Assembly: GCF_007858285.1 (NCBI RefSeq)
Contig: NZ_VFIL01000002.1
Coordinates: 372,001 to 436,000, forward strand
Reading direction: 5' to 3'
From: Pseudomonas brenneri
Lineage (GTDB): Bacteria > Pseudomonadota > Gammaproteobacteria > Pseudomonadales > Pseudomonadaceae
DNA: 64,000 nucleotides
In this document: piece after piece, positions 54,649 through 63,212 of the stretch
How positions within the stretch are numbered: the first letter of the stretch is position 1
Layout of the letters: the number at the start of each line of letters is the position of its first letter
Notes under the pieces: model-generated
Database searches by the model: none
Told to the model about the DNA's origin: nothing
What the model saw: only the letters and a program-made list of their open reading frames with translations
Translations under genes and position numbers: made by a program

Positions 54649-55019
54649 TGAAAACCTCGGTTTTTTTTCTTGTCTGGCGCGTTGTCACAACGGACAAGGC
54701 GCGATTTTCACCATGGACAGGATCCCCATCCTGTTCGTGGCTTACTGCTCGATTACTGCAGGAAGATTCGTACGGTATTCGGAAACGAAAAAATATAGAC
54801 AAGAAACACTGCTGTCAAAGGTCGAAAGTGAACGGTCGGTCATTTTCTAACTATTAGTGTGATGAATGATCGCGACAGCACGACAAATGAATGGGCGGCA
54901 AGCGGGGTCAGGCTCTGCGCGGATTCGCCGCACGGCGCCCTGCACTAGAGCGTTTTGCCTGGGTTTGTCCTAGAATCGGCGGTCTGCTTTGCCACGTTTT
55001 CCCCAAGCCTGGAGCCTCC
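54649..55019. other. Divergent promoter region of glpF and ybaK
   Basis: 371 bases without a gene. It holds a TTCG-N4-CGAA GlpR-type site (54778-54789) on the glpF side and an A-rich glpF leader. The ybaK promoter must lie toward 54960; GGAGCC precedes its ATG. Confidence 0.6.
54778..54789. promoter_or_regulatory. GlpR-type operator upstream of glpF
   Basis: TTCG-GAAA-CGAA is an exact match to the core of the E. coli GlpR consensus (TTCG-N4-CGAA), 130 bases upstream of the glpF ATG. Confidence 0.55.
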
Positions 55020-55490
55020 ATGACACCCGCATTGGACTTGTTGAAGAAAGTTCGCGCCGAACATCGTATCCACAGTTATGAACATGACCCCAAGGCCGCC
55101 TCTTATGGCCTGGAGGCCGCGGAAAAGTTGAGCCTTGACCCGGCGCAGGTGTTCAAGACCTTGCTCGCCAGTAGCGAAAAAGGTGAGTTATTGGTGGCGG
55201 TGGTGCCAGTCGTCGGAAGTCTGGATTTGAAGGCCCTGGCTCACGCAGCAGGCGTCAAGAAAGTCGAGATGGCCGACCCGGCTGCGGCGCAGCGTTCTAC
55301 CGGTTATTTGTTGGGCGGGATCAGCCCGTTGGGGCAGAAGAAACGCTTGCGCACGTTCATCGATGTGAGTGCCCAGCCTTTTGCGACAATTTTTGTCAGC
55401 GCCGGCAGGAGAGGGCTGGAGGTAGAGTTGGGAGTAGCAGTGCTGGCAGAGCACACCCAGGGTAAATTTGCGCCGATTGGCCGGGCCTGA
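55020..55490 (+). CDS. ybaK: Cys-tRNA(Pro)/Cys-tRNA(Cys) deacylase YbaK
   Basis: 156 residues from ATG at 55020, preceded by GGAGCC; the open frame from 54891 is not supported. YbaK/EbsC editing domain: HDPKAASYGLEAAEKLSLDP, VFKTLLASSEKGELLVAVVP, the Lys-containing GGISPLGQKKRLRTFID, FVSAGRRGLEVEL. Removes Cys mischarged on tRNA(Pro). Divergent from glpF; a REP hairpin follows the stop. Confidence 0.92.
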   Translation: MTPALDLLKKVRAEHRIHSYEHDPKAASYGLEAAEKLSLDPAQVFKTLLASSEKGELLVAVVPVVGSLDLKALAHAAGVKKVEMADPAAAQRSTGYLLGGISPLGQKKRLRTFIDVSAQPFATIFVSAGRRGLEVELGVAVLAEHTQGKFAPIGRA

Positions 55491-55517
55491 CGTCAATTTC
55501 GAAGGTATCGGCAATCT

Positions 55518-55547
55518 AAATGTGGGAGCGGGCTTGCTCTCACATTT
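55518..55547. repeat. REP hairpin
   Basis: AAATGTGGGAGC and GCTCTCACATTT pair with one mismatch around GGGCTT. It lies between the convergent ybaK and ABC-ATPase genes. Confidence 0.7.
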
Positions 55548-55561
55548 TGGATTTGGTTGCT

Positions 55562-56671
55562 TCAGCTGGCAGTGCTATAGCGCCGCACACCGGACTCCAC
55601 CTGCGGAATCTGCGCCGCCGTGCTCCCCGAGGCCTGGAACAGCACCAGGTGTTCGGCCGCCACGCGAATCCCGACCTGTACACCCACCTGATGATCGGCA
55701 TGGCTGGGGAAGATCGACTCTAGCTGGGCCCCGGTCGGCAACTGCAGGCGGTACAAGGTCGAGGCCCCCAGGAAGGTCTTGCCGACGATCTGTGCTTTCA
55801 GCGCGCTGTCCGGTGCGTAAACGATGTCGTCCGGGCGCAGCAACACGTCCACTGCACAGCCGGCCGGCCAGGTGTAGGCACGATTACCGCGCAACTCACC
55901 CAGTTCAGTGGTGACCGACTCCGGCGTAATCAACTGCCCACGGATGAAATAGCCCTGGCCAATAAAGCTCGCGACATAAGGTGTCAGCGGTTCGTGATAG
56001 AGGTTGTAGGGCGTATCCCACTGCTCCAGGCGGCCCTCCTTGAACACGCCTACATGGTCACTCACGGCAAAGGCTTCTTCCTGGTCATGGGTCACCAGGA
56101 TCGCACTGGTGCCACGGGCCTTCAGGATGTCCCGCACTTCATGGCTGAGCTTGCGCCGCAGTTCGCCGTCGAGGTTGGAGAAGGGCTCGTCGAGCAACAG
56201 TAATTGCGGTTCCGGCGCCAATGCACGGGCCAGGGCCACGCGTTGCTGCTGCCCGCCAGACAGTTCGTGGGGGAAGCGTTTGCCCAGGTTCTTCAGGTTG
56301 ACCAGCTCCAGCAGCTCACTAACCACGCGCTCTTTGTGCGGGTGTTTGCGGATACCGAAGCCGATGTTGTCGGCCACGCTGAGATGGGGAAACAGTGCGT
56401 AGTCCTGGAACACCATGCCAATGCGACGTTTCTCCGGAGCCAGGGTAAACCCTGCACTGGAGATGACTTCGCCGGCCAGGTTGATTTCGCCTTCGTGCAC
56501 CGGCTCGAACCCGGCAATTGCCCGCAGGGTGGTGGTCTTGCCACAGCCCGAGGAGCCCAGCAGGCAGCCGATATCACCTGCGTTGAGGTGCAGATTGAGG
56601 TTCTGCACCACCCGTTGGTCCTGATAGCCGCATGCCAGATTGCGCAGGTTCAGCAGAAGTGGCTGGCTCAT
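55562..56671 (-). CDS. Orphan ABC ATPase, FbpC/PotA-like
   Basis: 369 residues. Walker [18 protein letters not shown]-loop [12 protein letters not shown], signature [15 protein letters not shown], Walker [14 protein letters not shown]-loop [10 protein letters not shown], then a TOBE-like C-terminus ([28 protein letters not shown]). This is the importer type for iron(III), polyamine or sulfate. No permease or binding protein is next to it; instead it overlaps argF by 4 bases. The same argF linkage is remembered in other pseudomonads. Substrate unknown. Confidence 0.88.
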   Translation of the reverse strand: MSQPLLLNLRNLACGYQDQRVVQNLNLHLNAGDIGCLLGSSGCGKTTTLRAIAGFEPVHEGEINLAGEVISSAGFTLAPEKRRIGMVFQDYALFPHLSVADNIGFGIRKHPHKERVVSELLELVNLKNLGKRFPHELSGGQQQRVALARALAPEPQLLLLDEPFSNLDGELRRKLSHEVRDILKARGTSAILVTHDQEEAFAVSDHVGVFKEGRLEQWDTPYNLYHEPLTPYVASFIGQGYFIRGQLITPESVTTELGELRGNRAYTWPAGCAVDVLLRPDDIVYAPDSALKAQIVGKTFLGASTLYRLQLPTGAQLESIFPSHADHQVGVQVGIRVAAEHLVLFQASGSTAAQIPQVESGVRRYSTAS

Positions 56672-57591
56672 GCGTGGTGGTACGCCGGTGGGACCAGGAA
56701 CTCCAGCAAGGCCTTCTGGGCGTGCAGGCGGTTTTCTGCCTGGTCCCAGGCGACGGAGCGCGGGTCGTCCAACAGGTCGAGGCTGATTTCTTCACCGCGA
56801 TGCGCCGGCAGGCAGTGCATGAACAACACATCTGGCGCGGCGAGGTCGAGCAATTCACGGGTGACCTGATAAGGCGCAAACAGGGCCAAGCGCTTGGCGG
56901 TTTCGTCTTCCTGGCCCATGGAGGTCCAGACGTCGGTGCTCACCAGGTGCGCGCCGATCACGGCGTCTTTCGGGTCACGCACAATTTGCACGCGGGCGTC
57001 GGCCTTGGCCAGGAATTCGGCGCTGGGCTCATAGCCCACAGGGCAGGCAATGCGCAGATGGAAGTCGAACTGGATCGCCGCTTCTATATAGCTGTTGCAC
57101 ATGTTGTTGCCATCGCCGATCCAGGCCACGGTCTTGCCCTGGATCGAGCCGCGATGTTCGAGGAACGTCTGCATATCGGCCAGCAACTGGCACGGGTGCA
57201 GGTCATCGGACAGCCCGTTGATCACCGGTACCCGCGAGTTGGCGGCAAACTCGGTGAGCGTGCTGTGGGCGAAGGTACGGATCATCACCGCGTCGAGCAT
57301 GCGCGACATGACGATGGCGCAATCGCTGATCGGCTCGCCACGGCCCAGTTGGGTGTCCCGTGGCGACAGAAAGATGGCCTGGCCGCCGAGCTGGATCATG
57401 CCGGCTTCGAAGGACAGGCGGGTACGGGTGGACGACTTCTCGAAAATCATCCCGAGTACGCGGTTTTTCAAAGGCTCGAACAGTACGCCGCGATTACGCA
57501 GGTCTTTAAGCTCAATGCCTCGACGGATCACGCTGACCAGCTCTTCGGGCGTGCAATCCATCAGGGAGAGAAAGTGCCTTGCGCTCATCAT
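56668..57591 (-). CDS. argF: Ornithine carbamoyltransferase
   Basis: 307 residues. Carbamoyl-phosphate motif Ser53-Thr-Arg-Thr-Arg57 in [13 protein letters not shown], the family GRGEPISD segment, His131-Pro-Cys-Gln in [13 protein letters not shown], and the ornithine site around [12 protein letters not shown]. It converts ornithine and carbamoyl phosphate to citrulline in arginine synthesis. The last bases overlap the ABC ATPase start. An ArgR-type TGTCGC-N8-AA site lies about 125 bases upstream. Normal length. Confidence 0.96.
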   Translation of the reverse strand: MMSARHFLSLMDCTPEELVSVIRRGIELKDLRNRGVLFEPLKNRVLGMIFEKSSTRTRLSFEAGMIQLGGQAIFLSPRDTQLGRGEPISDCAIVMSRMLDAVMIRTFAHSTLTEFAANSRVPVINGLSDDLHPCQLLADMQTFLEHRGSIQGKTVAWIGDGNNMCNSYIEAAIQFDFHLRIACPVGYEPSAEFLAKADARVQIVRDPKDAVIGAHLVSTDVWTSMGQEDETAKRLALFAPYQVTRELLDLAAPDVLFMHCLPAHRGEEISLDLLDDPRSVAWDQAENRLHAQKALLEFLVPPAYHHA

Positions 57592-58023
57592 TAACTACCT
57601 TTTTGCAACAGACCGCAGATACTCAAAGCCTTGTTTATTGTGACAACGGGCGAGACCTGCGGCGAAAGCCGCACGGGGCGACGAAATAGGGGAAGGCGCG
57701 ATATTGACACTAAATGTCGCGTCTTACCAATAGGCTACGGTTTTTTAGAGGGGTTCAAAGGGGCGGGAATTGCACTTTTGAGGCCTGTTTACGCACTGCA
57801 GCGGGTCATTTGTACACTGGCGTCGCGACCTTTTGCAATGTGTGATGGCGGCCTGAGGCCAGGTTGCGTCGGTTTCCTGGGCAGCGCGGGCGCTCTCTGA
57901 AACATTTGCTCATGCTTGGCCATGGCCTGGCCTGATGCCCGTTGATTCACGGGGCGAACGTTGCTGGCGCCGCTAGTGGCCGCGGCCCATAGTTGGGCCA
58001 AAGCCCTAATAAAGAGACTGGCC
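57592..58023. other. Intergenic region between argF and the molybdopterin oxidoreductase
   Basis: 432 bases. Toward argF it contains an ArgR-type half-site (57715-57730); further right there is no gene I can support. The oxidoreductase promoter probably lies here. Confidence 0.5.
57715..57730. promoter_or_regulatory. Candidate ArgR half-site upstream of argF
   Basis: TGTCGC followed by 8 bases and AA fits the pseudomonad ArgR half-site TGTCGC-N8-AA. argF is a known ArgR-repressed gene in P. aeruginosa; here it is inferred. Confidence 0.5.
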
Positions 58024-60132
58024 ATGACCAAGACTCTCCATCACCGTGCCTGCCACCTGTGCGAAGCCATCTGCGGCCTGACCCTGGAAACCACCACCTC
58101 TGAGGAGGGCGGCATCGCCATCACCTCGATCAAGGGTGACGCCCAGGACACCTTCAGCCGTGGCCATATCTGCCCCAAGGCCGTGGCCCTGCAGGATATC
58201 CAGAATGATCCCGATCGCCTGCACCAGCCGATGCTGCGGGTGGGCAGCGAATGGCAACCGATCCCGTGGGGCGAGGCCTTTACCCTGGTGGCCGAGCGGC
58301 TGGCGGGCATCCAGGCGCGGCATGGGCAGAATGCGGTGGCGGTATACCAGGGCAATCCCAGCGTGCATAACTATGGCTTGATGACTCACAGCAACTACTT
58401 TCTCGGGCAGTTGAAGACGCGCAATCGTTTCTCTGCAACATCGGTGGACCAACTGCCTCACCACCTTTCCAGCCACCTGATGTATGGCCATGGCCTGTTG
58501 CTGCCCATCCCGGATATCGACCAGACCGACTTCATGTTGATCCTGGGCGGCAATCCACTGGCCTCCAATGGCAGCATCATGACCGTGCCAGATGTGGAAA
58601 AGCGCCTGAAGGCGATCCAGGCGCGGGGCGGCAAAGTGGTGGTGGTCGACCCCCGGCGCAGTGAGACGGCGGCCATGGCCGACCAGCATCTGTTTGTGCG
58701 CCCCGGCGGGGATGCGGCGCTACTGTTCGGGCTGCTCAACACCTTGTTTGCCGAGAACCTGACCCGCGACAGTCACCTGCCGGTGGACGGCCTGGATGAA
58801 GTGCGCCGCGCGGTTGAGGGTTTTACCGCCGAGGCCATGAGTACCCGGTGCGCGATCCCGGCGGCACAGATTCGCCAGTTGGCGCGGGATTTTGCAGCGG
58901 CAGACAAGGCGGTCTGCTATGGCCGGATGGGGGTGTCGACCCAGGCATTCGGCACCTTGTGCCATTGGTTGGTGCAGTTGATCAACCTGGTCACCGGCAA
59001 TCTGGATCGGGTAGGCGGCGCCTTGTGCACCGAGCCCGCAGTGGACCTGGTGGCGGCGACCTCCGGCGGGCATTTCAATCGCTGGCAGAGTCGGGTTTCC
59101 GGGCGTCCCGAATACAGCGGTGAACTGCCGGTGTCGGCACTGGCCGAAGAAATGCTCACCGAAGGCGAAGGGCAAATCCGCGCACTGGTAACGGTCGCCG
59201 GCAATCCGGTGCTGTCCACGCCCAATGGGCGGCAACTGGAGCAGGCGCTGGACGGCCTGGAGTTCATGGTCAGCGTGGACTTGTATATCAATGAAACCAC
59301 GCGCTATGCCGACCTGATACTGCCGTCGACCTCGGCCCTGGAAAACGATCACTACGACACCACCTTCAATATGTTTGCGGTGCGTAACGTCACGCGCTTC
59401 AACCGGGCGATCCTGCCCAAGCCTGAGGGCGCGTTGCACGACTGGGAGATTTTCGTCGGCCTGGCCGAGGCGTTTGCGGCCAGGACCGGCAACCCGCTCA
59501 AGCCCACGATGGCGCCAGCGCAGATGATTGATTTTGGCCTGCGGGCGGGCGCCTATGGCGATGCCTCCAGCCATAAACTGTCGGTGGCCATGCTGGCCGA
59601 GCATCCCCATGGCCTGGACCTGGGGCCGTTGAAGGCCAACCTGGCAGGGCGCTTGAAAAACGCCAATGGTCGGGTGCAGGCGGCGCCAGCAGTGATCCTG
59701 GCGGACCTGGCGCGGTTTGCAGCCTTGCCGTTGCCCAAGGCCGATGAGTTGCTGCTGATCGGTCGCCGGCATGTGCGCAGCAATAACTCATGGATGCATA
59801 ACTATCACCGGTTGGTGAAGGGCAAGCCGCGGCATCAATTGCTGATGCATCCGGATGACCTCGCCAGTCGCCAACTCAGTGATGGGCAGCAGGTGCGGGT
59901 CAGCTCGCGGATCGGCATGATCGAAGTGCAAGTGCTGTCCAGCCTGGAGATGATGCCTGGCGTAGTCAGCCTGCCCCACGGTTGGGGGCATGACCGGCCG
60001 GGCGTACACATGAACATTGCCAGCGCACAGCCTGGAGCCAGTGCCAACGACCTCACGGATGAGCGGCAGTTGGACGAGCTGTCGGGCAACGCAGCATTGA
60101 ACGGCGTGCCAGTGCAGGTCGCGGCGGCGTGA
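58024..60132 (+). CDS. Molybdopterin oxidoreductase (4Fe-4S, formate-dehydrogenase/nitrate-reductase family)
   Basis: 702 residues from ATG at 58024 (MTKTLHHRACHLCEAICGL); the frame is open to 57961. N-terminal 4Fe-4S cluster Cys10-x2-Cys13-x3-Cys17...Cys50 (GHICPKAVAL), then the large molybdopterin domains (LMLILGGNPLASNG-like FMLILGGNPLASNG, VVVVDPRRSETA) and the C-terminal MGD-binding region (GRRHVRSNNSWMHN, LPHGWGHDRPGVHMN). No Tat signal, so cytosolic. The substrate is unknown. No partner subunit gene is adjacent; grxD follows at 104 bases. Confidence 0.88.
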   Translation: MTKTLHHRACHLCEAICGLTLETTTSEEGGIAITSIKGDAQDTFSRGHICPKAVALQDIQNDPDRLHQPMLRVGSEWQPIPWGEAFTLVAERLAGIQARHGQNAVAVYQGNPSVHNYGLMTHSNYFLGQLKTRNRFSATSVDQLPHHLSSHLMYGHGLLLPIPDIDQTDFMLILGGNPLASNGSIMTVPDVEKRLKAIQARGGKVVVVDPRRSETAAMADQHLFVRPGGDAALLFGLLNTLFAENLTRDSHLPVDGLDEVRRAVEGFTAEAMSTRCAIPAAQIRQLARDFAAADKAVCYGRMGVSTQAFGTLCHWLVQLINLVTGNLDRVGGALCTEPAVDLVAATSGGHFNRWQSRVSGRPEYSGELPVSALAEEMLTEGEGQIRALVTVAGNPVLSTPNGRQLEQALDGLEFMVSVDLYINETTRYADLILPSTSALENDHYDTTFNMFAVRNVTRFNRAILPKPEGALHDWEIFVGLAEAFAARTGNPLKPTMAPAQMIDFGLRAGAYGDASSHKLSVAMLAEHPHGLDLGPLKANLAGRLKNANGRVQAAPAVILADLARFAALPLPKADELLLIGRRHVRSNNSWMHNYHRLVKGKPRHQLLMHPDDLASRQLSDGQQVRVSSRIGMIEVQVLSSLEMMPGVVSLPHGWGHDRPGVHMNIASAQPGASANDLTDERQLDELSGNAALNGVPVQVAAA

Positions 60133-60235
60133 CGCAGTGAGTCTGTCGGGGAGCCCGAGCACCACGCTGGGATTTTGCGTTACAATGCGCCACCGTGCCG
60201 ACCTGTGAGTCGCAAAGTTCCAGCCGAGGTGTTCC

Positions 60236-60574
60236 ATGGATATCATCGAAACGATTAAAGAGCAGATTGCCAACAACACCATTCTGCTTTACATGAAGGG
60301 CGCCCCGAATGCCCCTCAGTGTGGCTTCTCCGCGAAGGCTTCCCAGGCTGTCATGCAGTGTGGTGAAAAGTTCGCTTACGTGGATATCCTGCAAAACCCG
60401 GAAATCCGCGCCAACCTGCCGAAGTACGCCAACTGGCCAACTTTCCCACAACTGTGGGTAGCCGGTGAACTGGTCGGCGGTAGCGATATCATCACCGAAA
60501 TGGCGGCTGATGGTTCGTTGCAGGCGCTGATCAAGGACGCTGCTGAAAAAGCCGCTGCCAAGACCGAAGCGTAA
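60236..60574 (+). CDS. grxD: Monothiol glutaredoxin Grx4
   Basis: 112 residues with the CGFS active site (Cys29 in PQCGFSAKA), TFPQLWVAGELVGGSDI and the other glutathione/cluster-binding residues of GrxD. It binds and transfers a [2Fe-2S] cluster with BolA-type partners. Near bfr and bfd, in keeping with iron handling. The gene is followed by a strong terminator. Confidence 0.95.
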   Translation: MDIIETIKEQIANNTILLYMKGAPNAPQCGFSAKASQAVMQCGEKFAYVDILQNPEIRANLPKYANWPTFPQLWVAGELVGGSDIITEMAADGSLQALIKDAAEKAAAKTEA

Positions 60575-60586
60575 TTCGCGCGCAAT

Positions 60587-60624
60587 AAAAAGCCCCGCTT
60601 CTCATTCGAGAGCGGGGCTTTTTT
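60587..60624 (+). terminator. Rho-independent terminator of grxD
   Basis: AAAAAGCCCCGCT and AGCGGGGCTTTTTT form a GC-rich 9-bp stem, extended by A/T pairing, followed by a T run, 13 bases after the grxD stop. Confidence 0.85.
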
Positions 60625-60629
60625 GTACC

Positions 60630-60730
60630 TGTAGGAGCGAGCTTGCTCACGAAAAGCGTAAAGGCGCCGCGTTCATTCAGAATGCTCGCGTTATCGTTAA
60701 CGTCTTTCGCGAGCGAGCTCGCTCCTACAA
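60630..60730. repeat. REPIN, long type
   Basis: TGTAGGAGCGAGCTTGCTCA and GCGAGCTCGCTCCTACAA arms flank a spacer with GCCGCGTTCATTCAG and CGCGTTATCGTTAACG, shared with the elements at 5226 and 27636. It lies between convergent grxD and bfr. Confidence 0.85.
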
Positions 60731-60740
60731 TAGTTAGAGA

Positions 60741-61211
60741 TTATTCACCCATCTGCGATTGCAGGTAGTTCTCCAGGGTCACTTTGTCGATCAGGCCGAC
60801 TTGGGTTTCCAGCCAGTCGATGTGCTCTTCCTGGTCTTCCAGGATATCTTCCAGCAGCTCACGGCTACCGAAGTCGCCCTTGGTCTCGCAGTGGGCAATG
60901 GCGGCCTTGAGGTCGGCGTGGCTCTTGCGCTCCAAGTTCAGGTCGCTGTTGAGCATTTCCAGGGTGTGCTCGCCGATGTTCAGCTTGCCCAAGTCCTGGA
61001 CGTTCGGCAGGCCTTCGAGGAACAGGATGCGCTTGATCAGCGCGTCTGCATCCTTCATGGCCTTGATCGATTCCTTGTACTCACGCTTGCCGAGCTTTTC
61101 CAGGCCCCAGTCGTCATACATGCGTGCATGCAGGAAGTACTGATTGATCGCGACCAGTTCATTGGCAAGGATTTTGTTGAGTTGCTGGATGACTGAGATG
61201 TCGCCTTTCAT
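60741..61211 (-). CDS. bfr: Bacterioferritin, haem-type subunit with altered ferroxidase site
   Basis: 156 residues, four-helix bacterioferritin ([57 protein letters not shown]). Haem ligand Met52 is present. Compared with E. coli Bfr, the ferroxidase ligands Glu18, Glu94 and His130 are kept, but Glu51 is Ala, His54 is Asp and Glu127 is Gln. It is therefore likely a haem-binding subunit with poor ferroxidase activity, needing a second Bfr/Ftn subunit; pseudomonads are known to carry two such genes. Bfd next door releases iron from Bfr. Confidence 0.92.
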   Translation of the reverse strand: MKGDISVIQQLNKILANELVAINQYFLHARMYDDWGLEKLGKREYKESIKAMKDADALIKRILFLEGLPNVQDLGKLNIGEHTLEMLNSDLNLERKSHADLKAAIAHCETKGDFGSRELLEDILEDQEEHIDWLETQVGLIDKVTLENYLQSQMGE

Positions 61212-61370
61212 GATTGGGGTCCTGCCCTGTATTCGTTGTATATAGGGCAGAGTTTGAGCTGCACAATTACGAGTGTCAAACCTAAGTTATTGAATAATAA
61301 ATGAAAATTAATCGGAATAAGAATGTTTGTGTTCCGCGTCTTGGCGCTAACTATTTGAATTACAGACATA

Positions 61371-61396
61371 AAAAAACCGGACATTAAGTCCGGTTC
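61371..61396 (-). terminator. Rho-independent terminator of bfd
   Basis: AACCGGAC and GTCCGGTT form an 8-bp stem; read on the minus strand it is followed by a T run. It lies 17 bases after the bfd stop and separates bfd from bfr. Confidence 0.8.
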
Positions 61397-61412
61397 TTTA
61401 AAATAGGCTGAT

Positions 61413-61631
61413 TCAGGCGTGTGTAAATTCTACTGAATAGGGGATTGCGGCCTGGGCTACCTGCAGTTTTGTCAGGGTTTCCCGTACCACTTGCTTGGCG
61501 AGGCAGGCACATTTGCCACATTGGCTGGCTACGCCGGTGGTTTCACGCACTTCCTTGTAGCTGCAGCAACCTTCATAGATCGCTTCGCGGATTTGTCCGT
61601 CGGTGACGCCAGTGCAGAGGCAGACATACAT
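61413..61631 (-). CDS. bfd: Bacterioferritin-associated ferredoxin
   Basis: 72 residues. MYVCLCTGVTDGQIREAI, then SQCGKCACLAKQV: four Cys in the C-x-C...C-x2-C pattern of Bfd, which hold a [2Fe-2S] cluster and pass electrons to Bfr to release iron. The C-terminal QAAIPYSVEFTHA extends slightly past the usual length. A Fur-type site lies 50 bases upstream, as expected for a gene induced by iron shortage. Confidence 0.94.
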   Translation of the reverse strand: MYVCLCTGVTDGQIREAIYEGCCSYKEVRETTGVASQCGKCACLAKQVVRETLTKLQVAQAAIPYSVEFTHA

Positions 61632-61682
61632 AAGGGAGAACCATCGCGGGTTTAAGGCTTAAGTGCGATGGATCTTAATGTT

Positions 61683-61701
61683 AACGAGAATGATTGTCAA
61701 A
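61683..61701. promoter_or_regulatory. Fur-type box upstream of bfd
   Basis: GAGAATGATTGTC within AACGAGAATGATTGTCAAA agrees with most of GATAATGATAATC. It lies between divergent bfd and the peroxiredoxin gene, nearer bfd. Confidence 0.6.
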
Positions 61702-61867
61702 GTGCTTTCTCAAAGCATTGCCCCCCATATGGCCCTCGCTGACGAACGGCTTTTTTCAGGTATGATGGTTGGTCTTTACGAAGCGTGATCGCGTCACGGG
61801 CCTGTCGTCAAATCACGGCAGACTCAAAGGCGGTCCATTTACTTCAATTACCATCAGGAGATAACCA

Positions 61868-62470
61868 ATGAGCGTACTCGTCGGCAAACAAGCCCCGGAT
61901 TTCGACGTACCAGCCGTCCTCGGCAATGGCGAAATCGTTGACAGCTTCAAGCTGTCTGAAGCCATCAAAGGCAAATACGGCCTGGTGTTCTTCTACCCGC
62001 TGGACTTCACCTTCGTCTGCCCGTCCGAGCTGATCGCCCTGGATCACCGCATGGACGACTTCAAGGCGCGTAACGTTGAAGTGGTTGCCGTCTCCATCGA
62101 CTCCCATTTCACCCACAACGCCTGGCGCAACACTGCCATCAATGATGGCGGCATCGGCAAAGTCAAATACACCATGGCTGCCGACATGAAGCACGACATT
62201 GCCAAGGCCTACGACGTTGAGTCCGAAGGCGGCGTGGCATTCCGTGGCGCGTTCCTGATCGACGACAAGGGCGTTGTGCGCTCGCAGATCATCAACGACC
62301 TGCCGCTGGGCCGTAACATGGAAGAGCTGATCCGTCTGGTCGACGCTCTGCAATTCCACGAAGAGCACGGTGAAGTCTGCCCGGCCAACTGGAAAAAAGG
62401 CGACAAGGGCATGAACGCTTCGCCAGCAGGCGTTGCGGCTTACCTGACCGAGAACGCTGGCAAGCTGTAA
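61868..62470 (+). CDS. 2-Cys peroxiredoxin, AhpC/Prx1 type
   Basis: 200 residues. Peroxidatic Cys51 in FTFVCPSELIAL and resolving Cys171 in GEVCPANWKKG; the active-site Thr/Pro/Arg framework (YPLDFTFVCPSE, AFRGAFLIDDKG) is complete. It reduces hydrogen and organic peroxides, fed by thioredoxin-like donors; unlike classic AhpC there is no ahpF next to it. Has a good Shine-Dalgarno (AGGAG). Followed by a strong terminator. Divergent from bfd. Confidence 0.94.
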   Translation: MSVLVGKQAPDFDVPAVLGNGEIVDSFKLSEAIKGKYGLVFFYPLDFTFVCPSELIALDHRMDDFKARNVEVVAVSIDSHFTHNAWRNTAINDGGIGKVKYTMAADMKHDIAKAYDVESEGGVAFRGAFLIDDKGVVRSQIINDLPLGRNMEELIRLVDALQFHEEHGEVCPANWKKGDKGMNASPAGVAAYLTENAGKL

Positions 62471-62484
62471 GCCAGGTTCGCGGT

Positions 62485-62517
62485 AAAAAAAACCGGCCTG
62501 AGAGGGCCGGTTTTTTT
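62485..62517. terminator. Two-way terminator between peroxiredoxin and rnt
   Basis: ACCGGCC and GGCCGGT form a 7-bp stem with A runs on one side and T runs on the other, so it can terminate both convergent genes. Confidence 0.85.
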
Positions 62518-62540
62518 ATGCATGGGATTCAGGGACGCAA

Positions 62541-63212
62541 TCAGTCGCTGAAGTCTTCCCAGCCGCCCATCTGTTTCCAGCGGTTGACGATGCCGCAGAA
62601 CAGGTCGGCGGTCTTCTCGGTGTCGTAGCGAGCCGAGTGGGCTTCACGTCCGTCGAAGTCGATGCCGGCTGCCTGGCATGCCTTGGCCAATACGGTCTGG
62701 CCATAAGCCAGGCCAGCCAGGGTGGCGGTGTCAAAGCTGGAGAACGGGTGAAACGGGTTGCGCTTCATGTCCAGGCGCGCCACGGCGGCGTTGAGGAAGC
62801 CCAGGTCAAAACTGCTGTTGTGGCCGACCAGGATCGCGCGTTTGCAGCCATTGGCCTTCAACGCCTTGCGCACACCACGGAAAATGTCGGTCAGCGCAGC
62901 TTCTTCGCTGACGGCCATGCGCAACGGATGATCGAGCTTGATCCCGGTGAACTCCAGGGCAGCGGCTTCGATGTTGGCGCCTTCAAACGGCTCGACGCGG
63001 AAGAAGTGGGTGTGTTCTGGATACACAAAGCCCTGTTCATCCATGCCGATGGTCGTCGCGGCAATTTCCAGCAGCGCATCGGTGGCGCAATTGAAACCGC
63101 CGGTCTCTACGTCGATAACGACAGGCAGATAGCCGCGGAAACGCTCGGCCATCGGGTGACGCGAACCGCCGCCACCGTGTTCCTGTTCGTCGTCGTAATG
63201 GTCTTCACTCAC
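62541..63212 (-). CDS. rnt: Ribonuclease T
   Basis: 223 residues, GTG start. DEDD exonuclease: Exo [15 protein letters not shown] with Asp/Glu, Exo [15 protein letters not shown], Exo [17 protein letters not shown] with the H-x4-D. It trims the 3' ends of tRNA and other small RNAs. Overlaps the pyrC stop by 4 bases (GTGA), so the two are translated together. Normal length. Confidence 0.96.
   Translation of the reverse strand: MSEDHYDDEQEHGGGGSRHPMAERFRGYLPVVIDVETGGFNCATDALLEIAATTIGMDEQGFVYPEHTHFFRVEPFEGANIEAAALEFTGIKLDHPLRMAVSEEAALTDIFRGVRKALKANGCKRAILVGHNSSFDLGFLNAAVARLDMKRNPFHPFSSFDTATLAGLAYGQTVLAKACQAAGIDFDGREAHSARYDTEKTADLFCGIVNRWKQMGGWEDFSD

Noticed and set aside
61212..61412. Possible Fur box upstream of bfr (AT-rich GAATAATAAATGAAAATTAATC)
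   Set aside because: The match to the Fur consensus is weak and not symmetrical; only the bfd-side site is reported.
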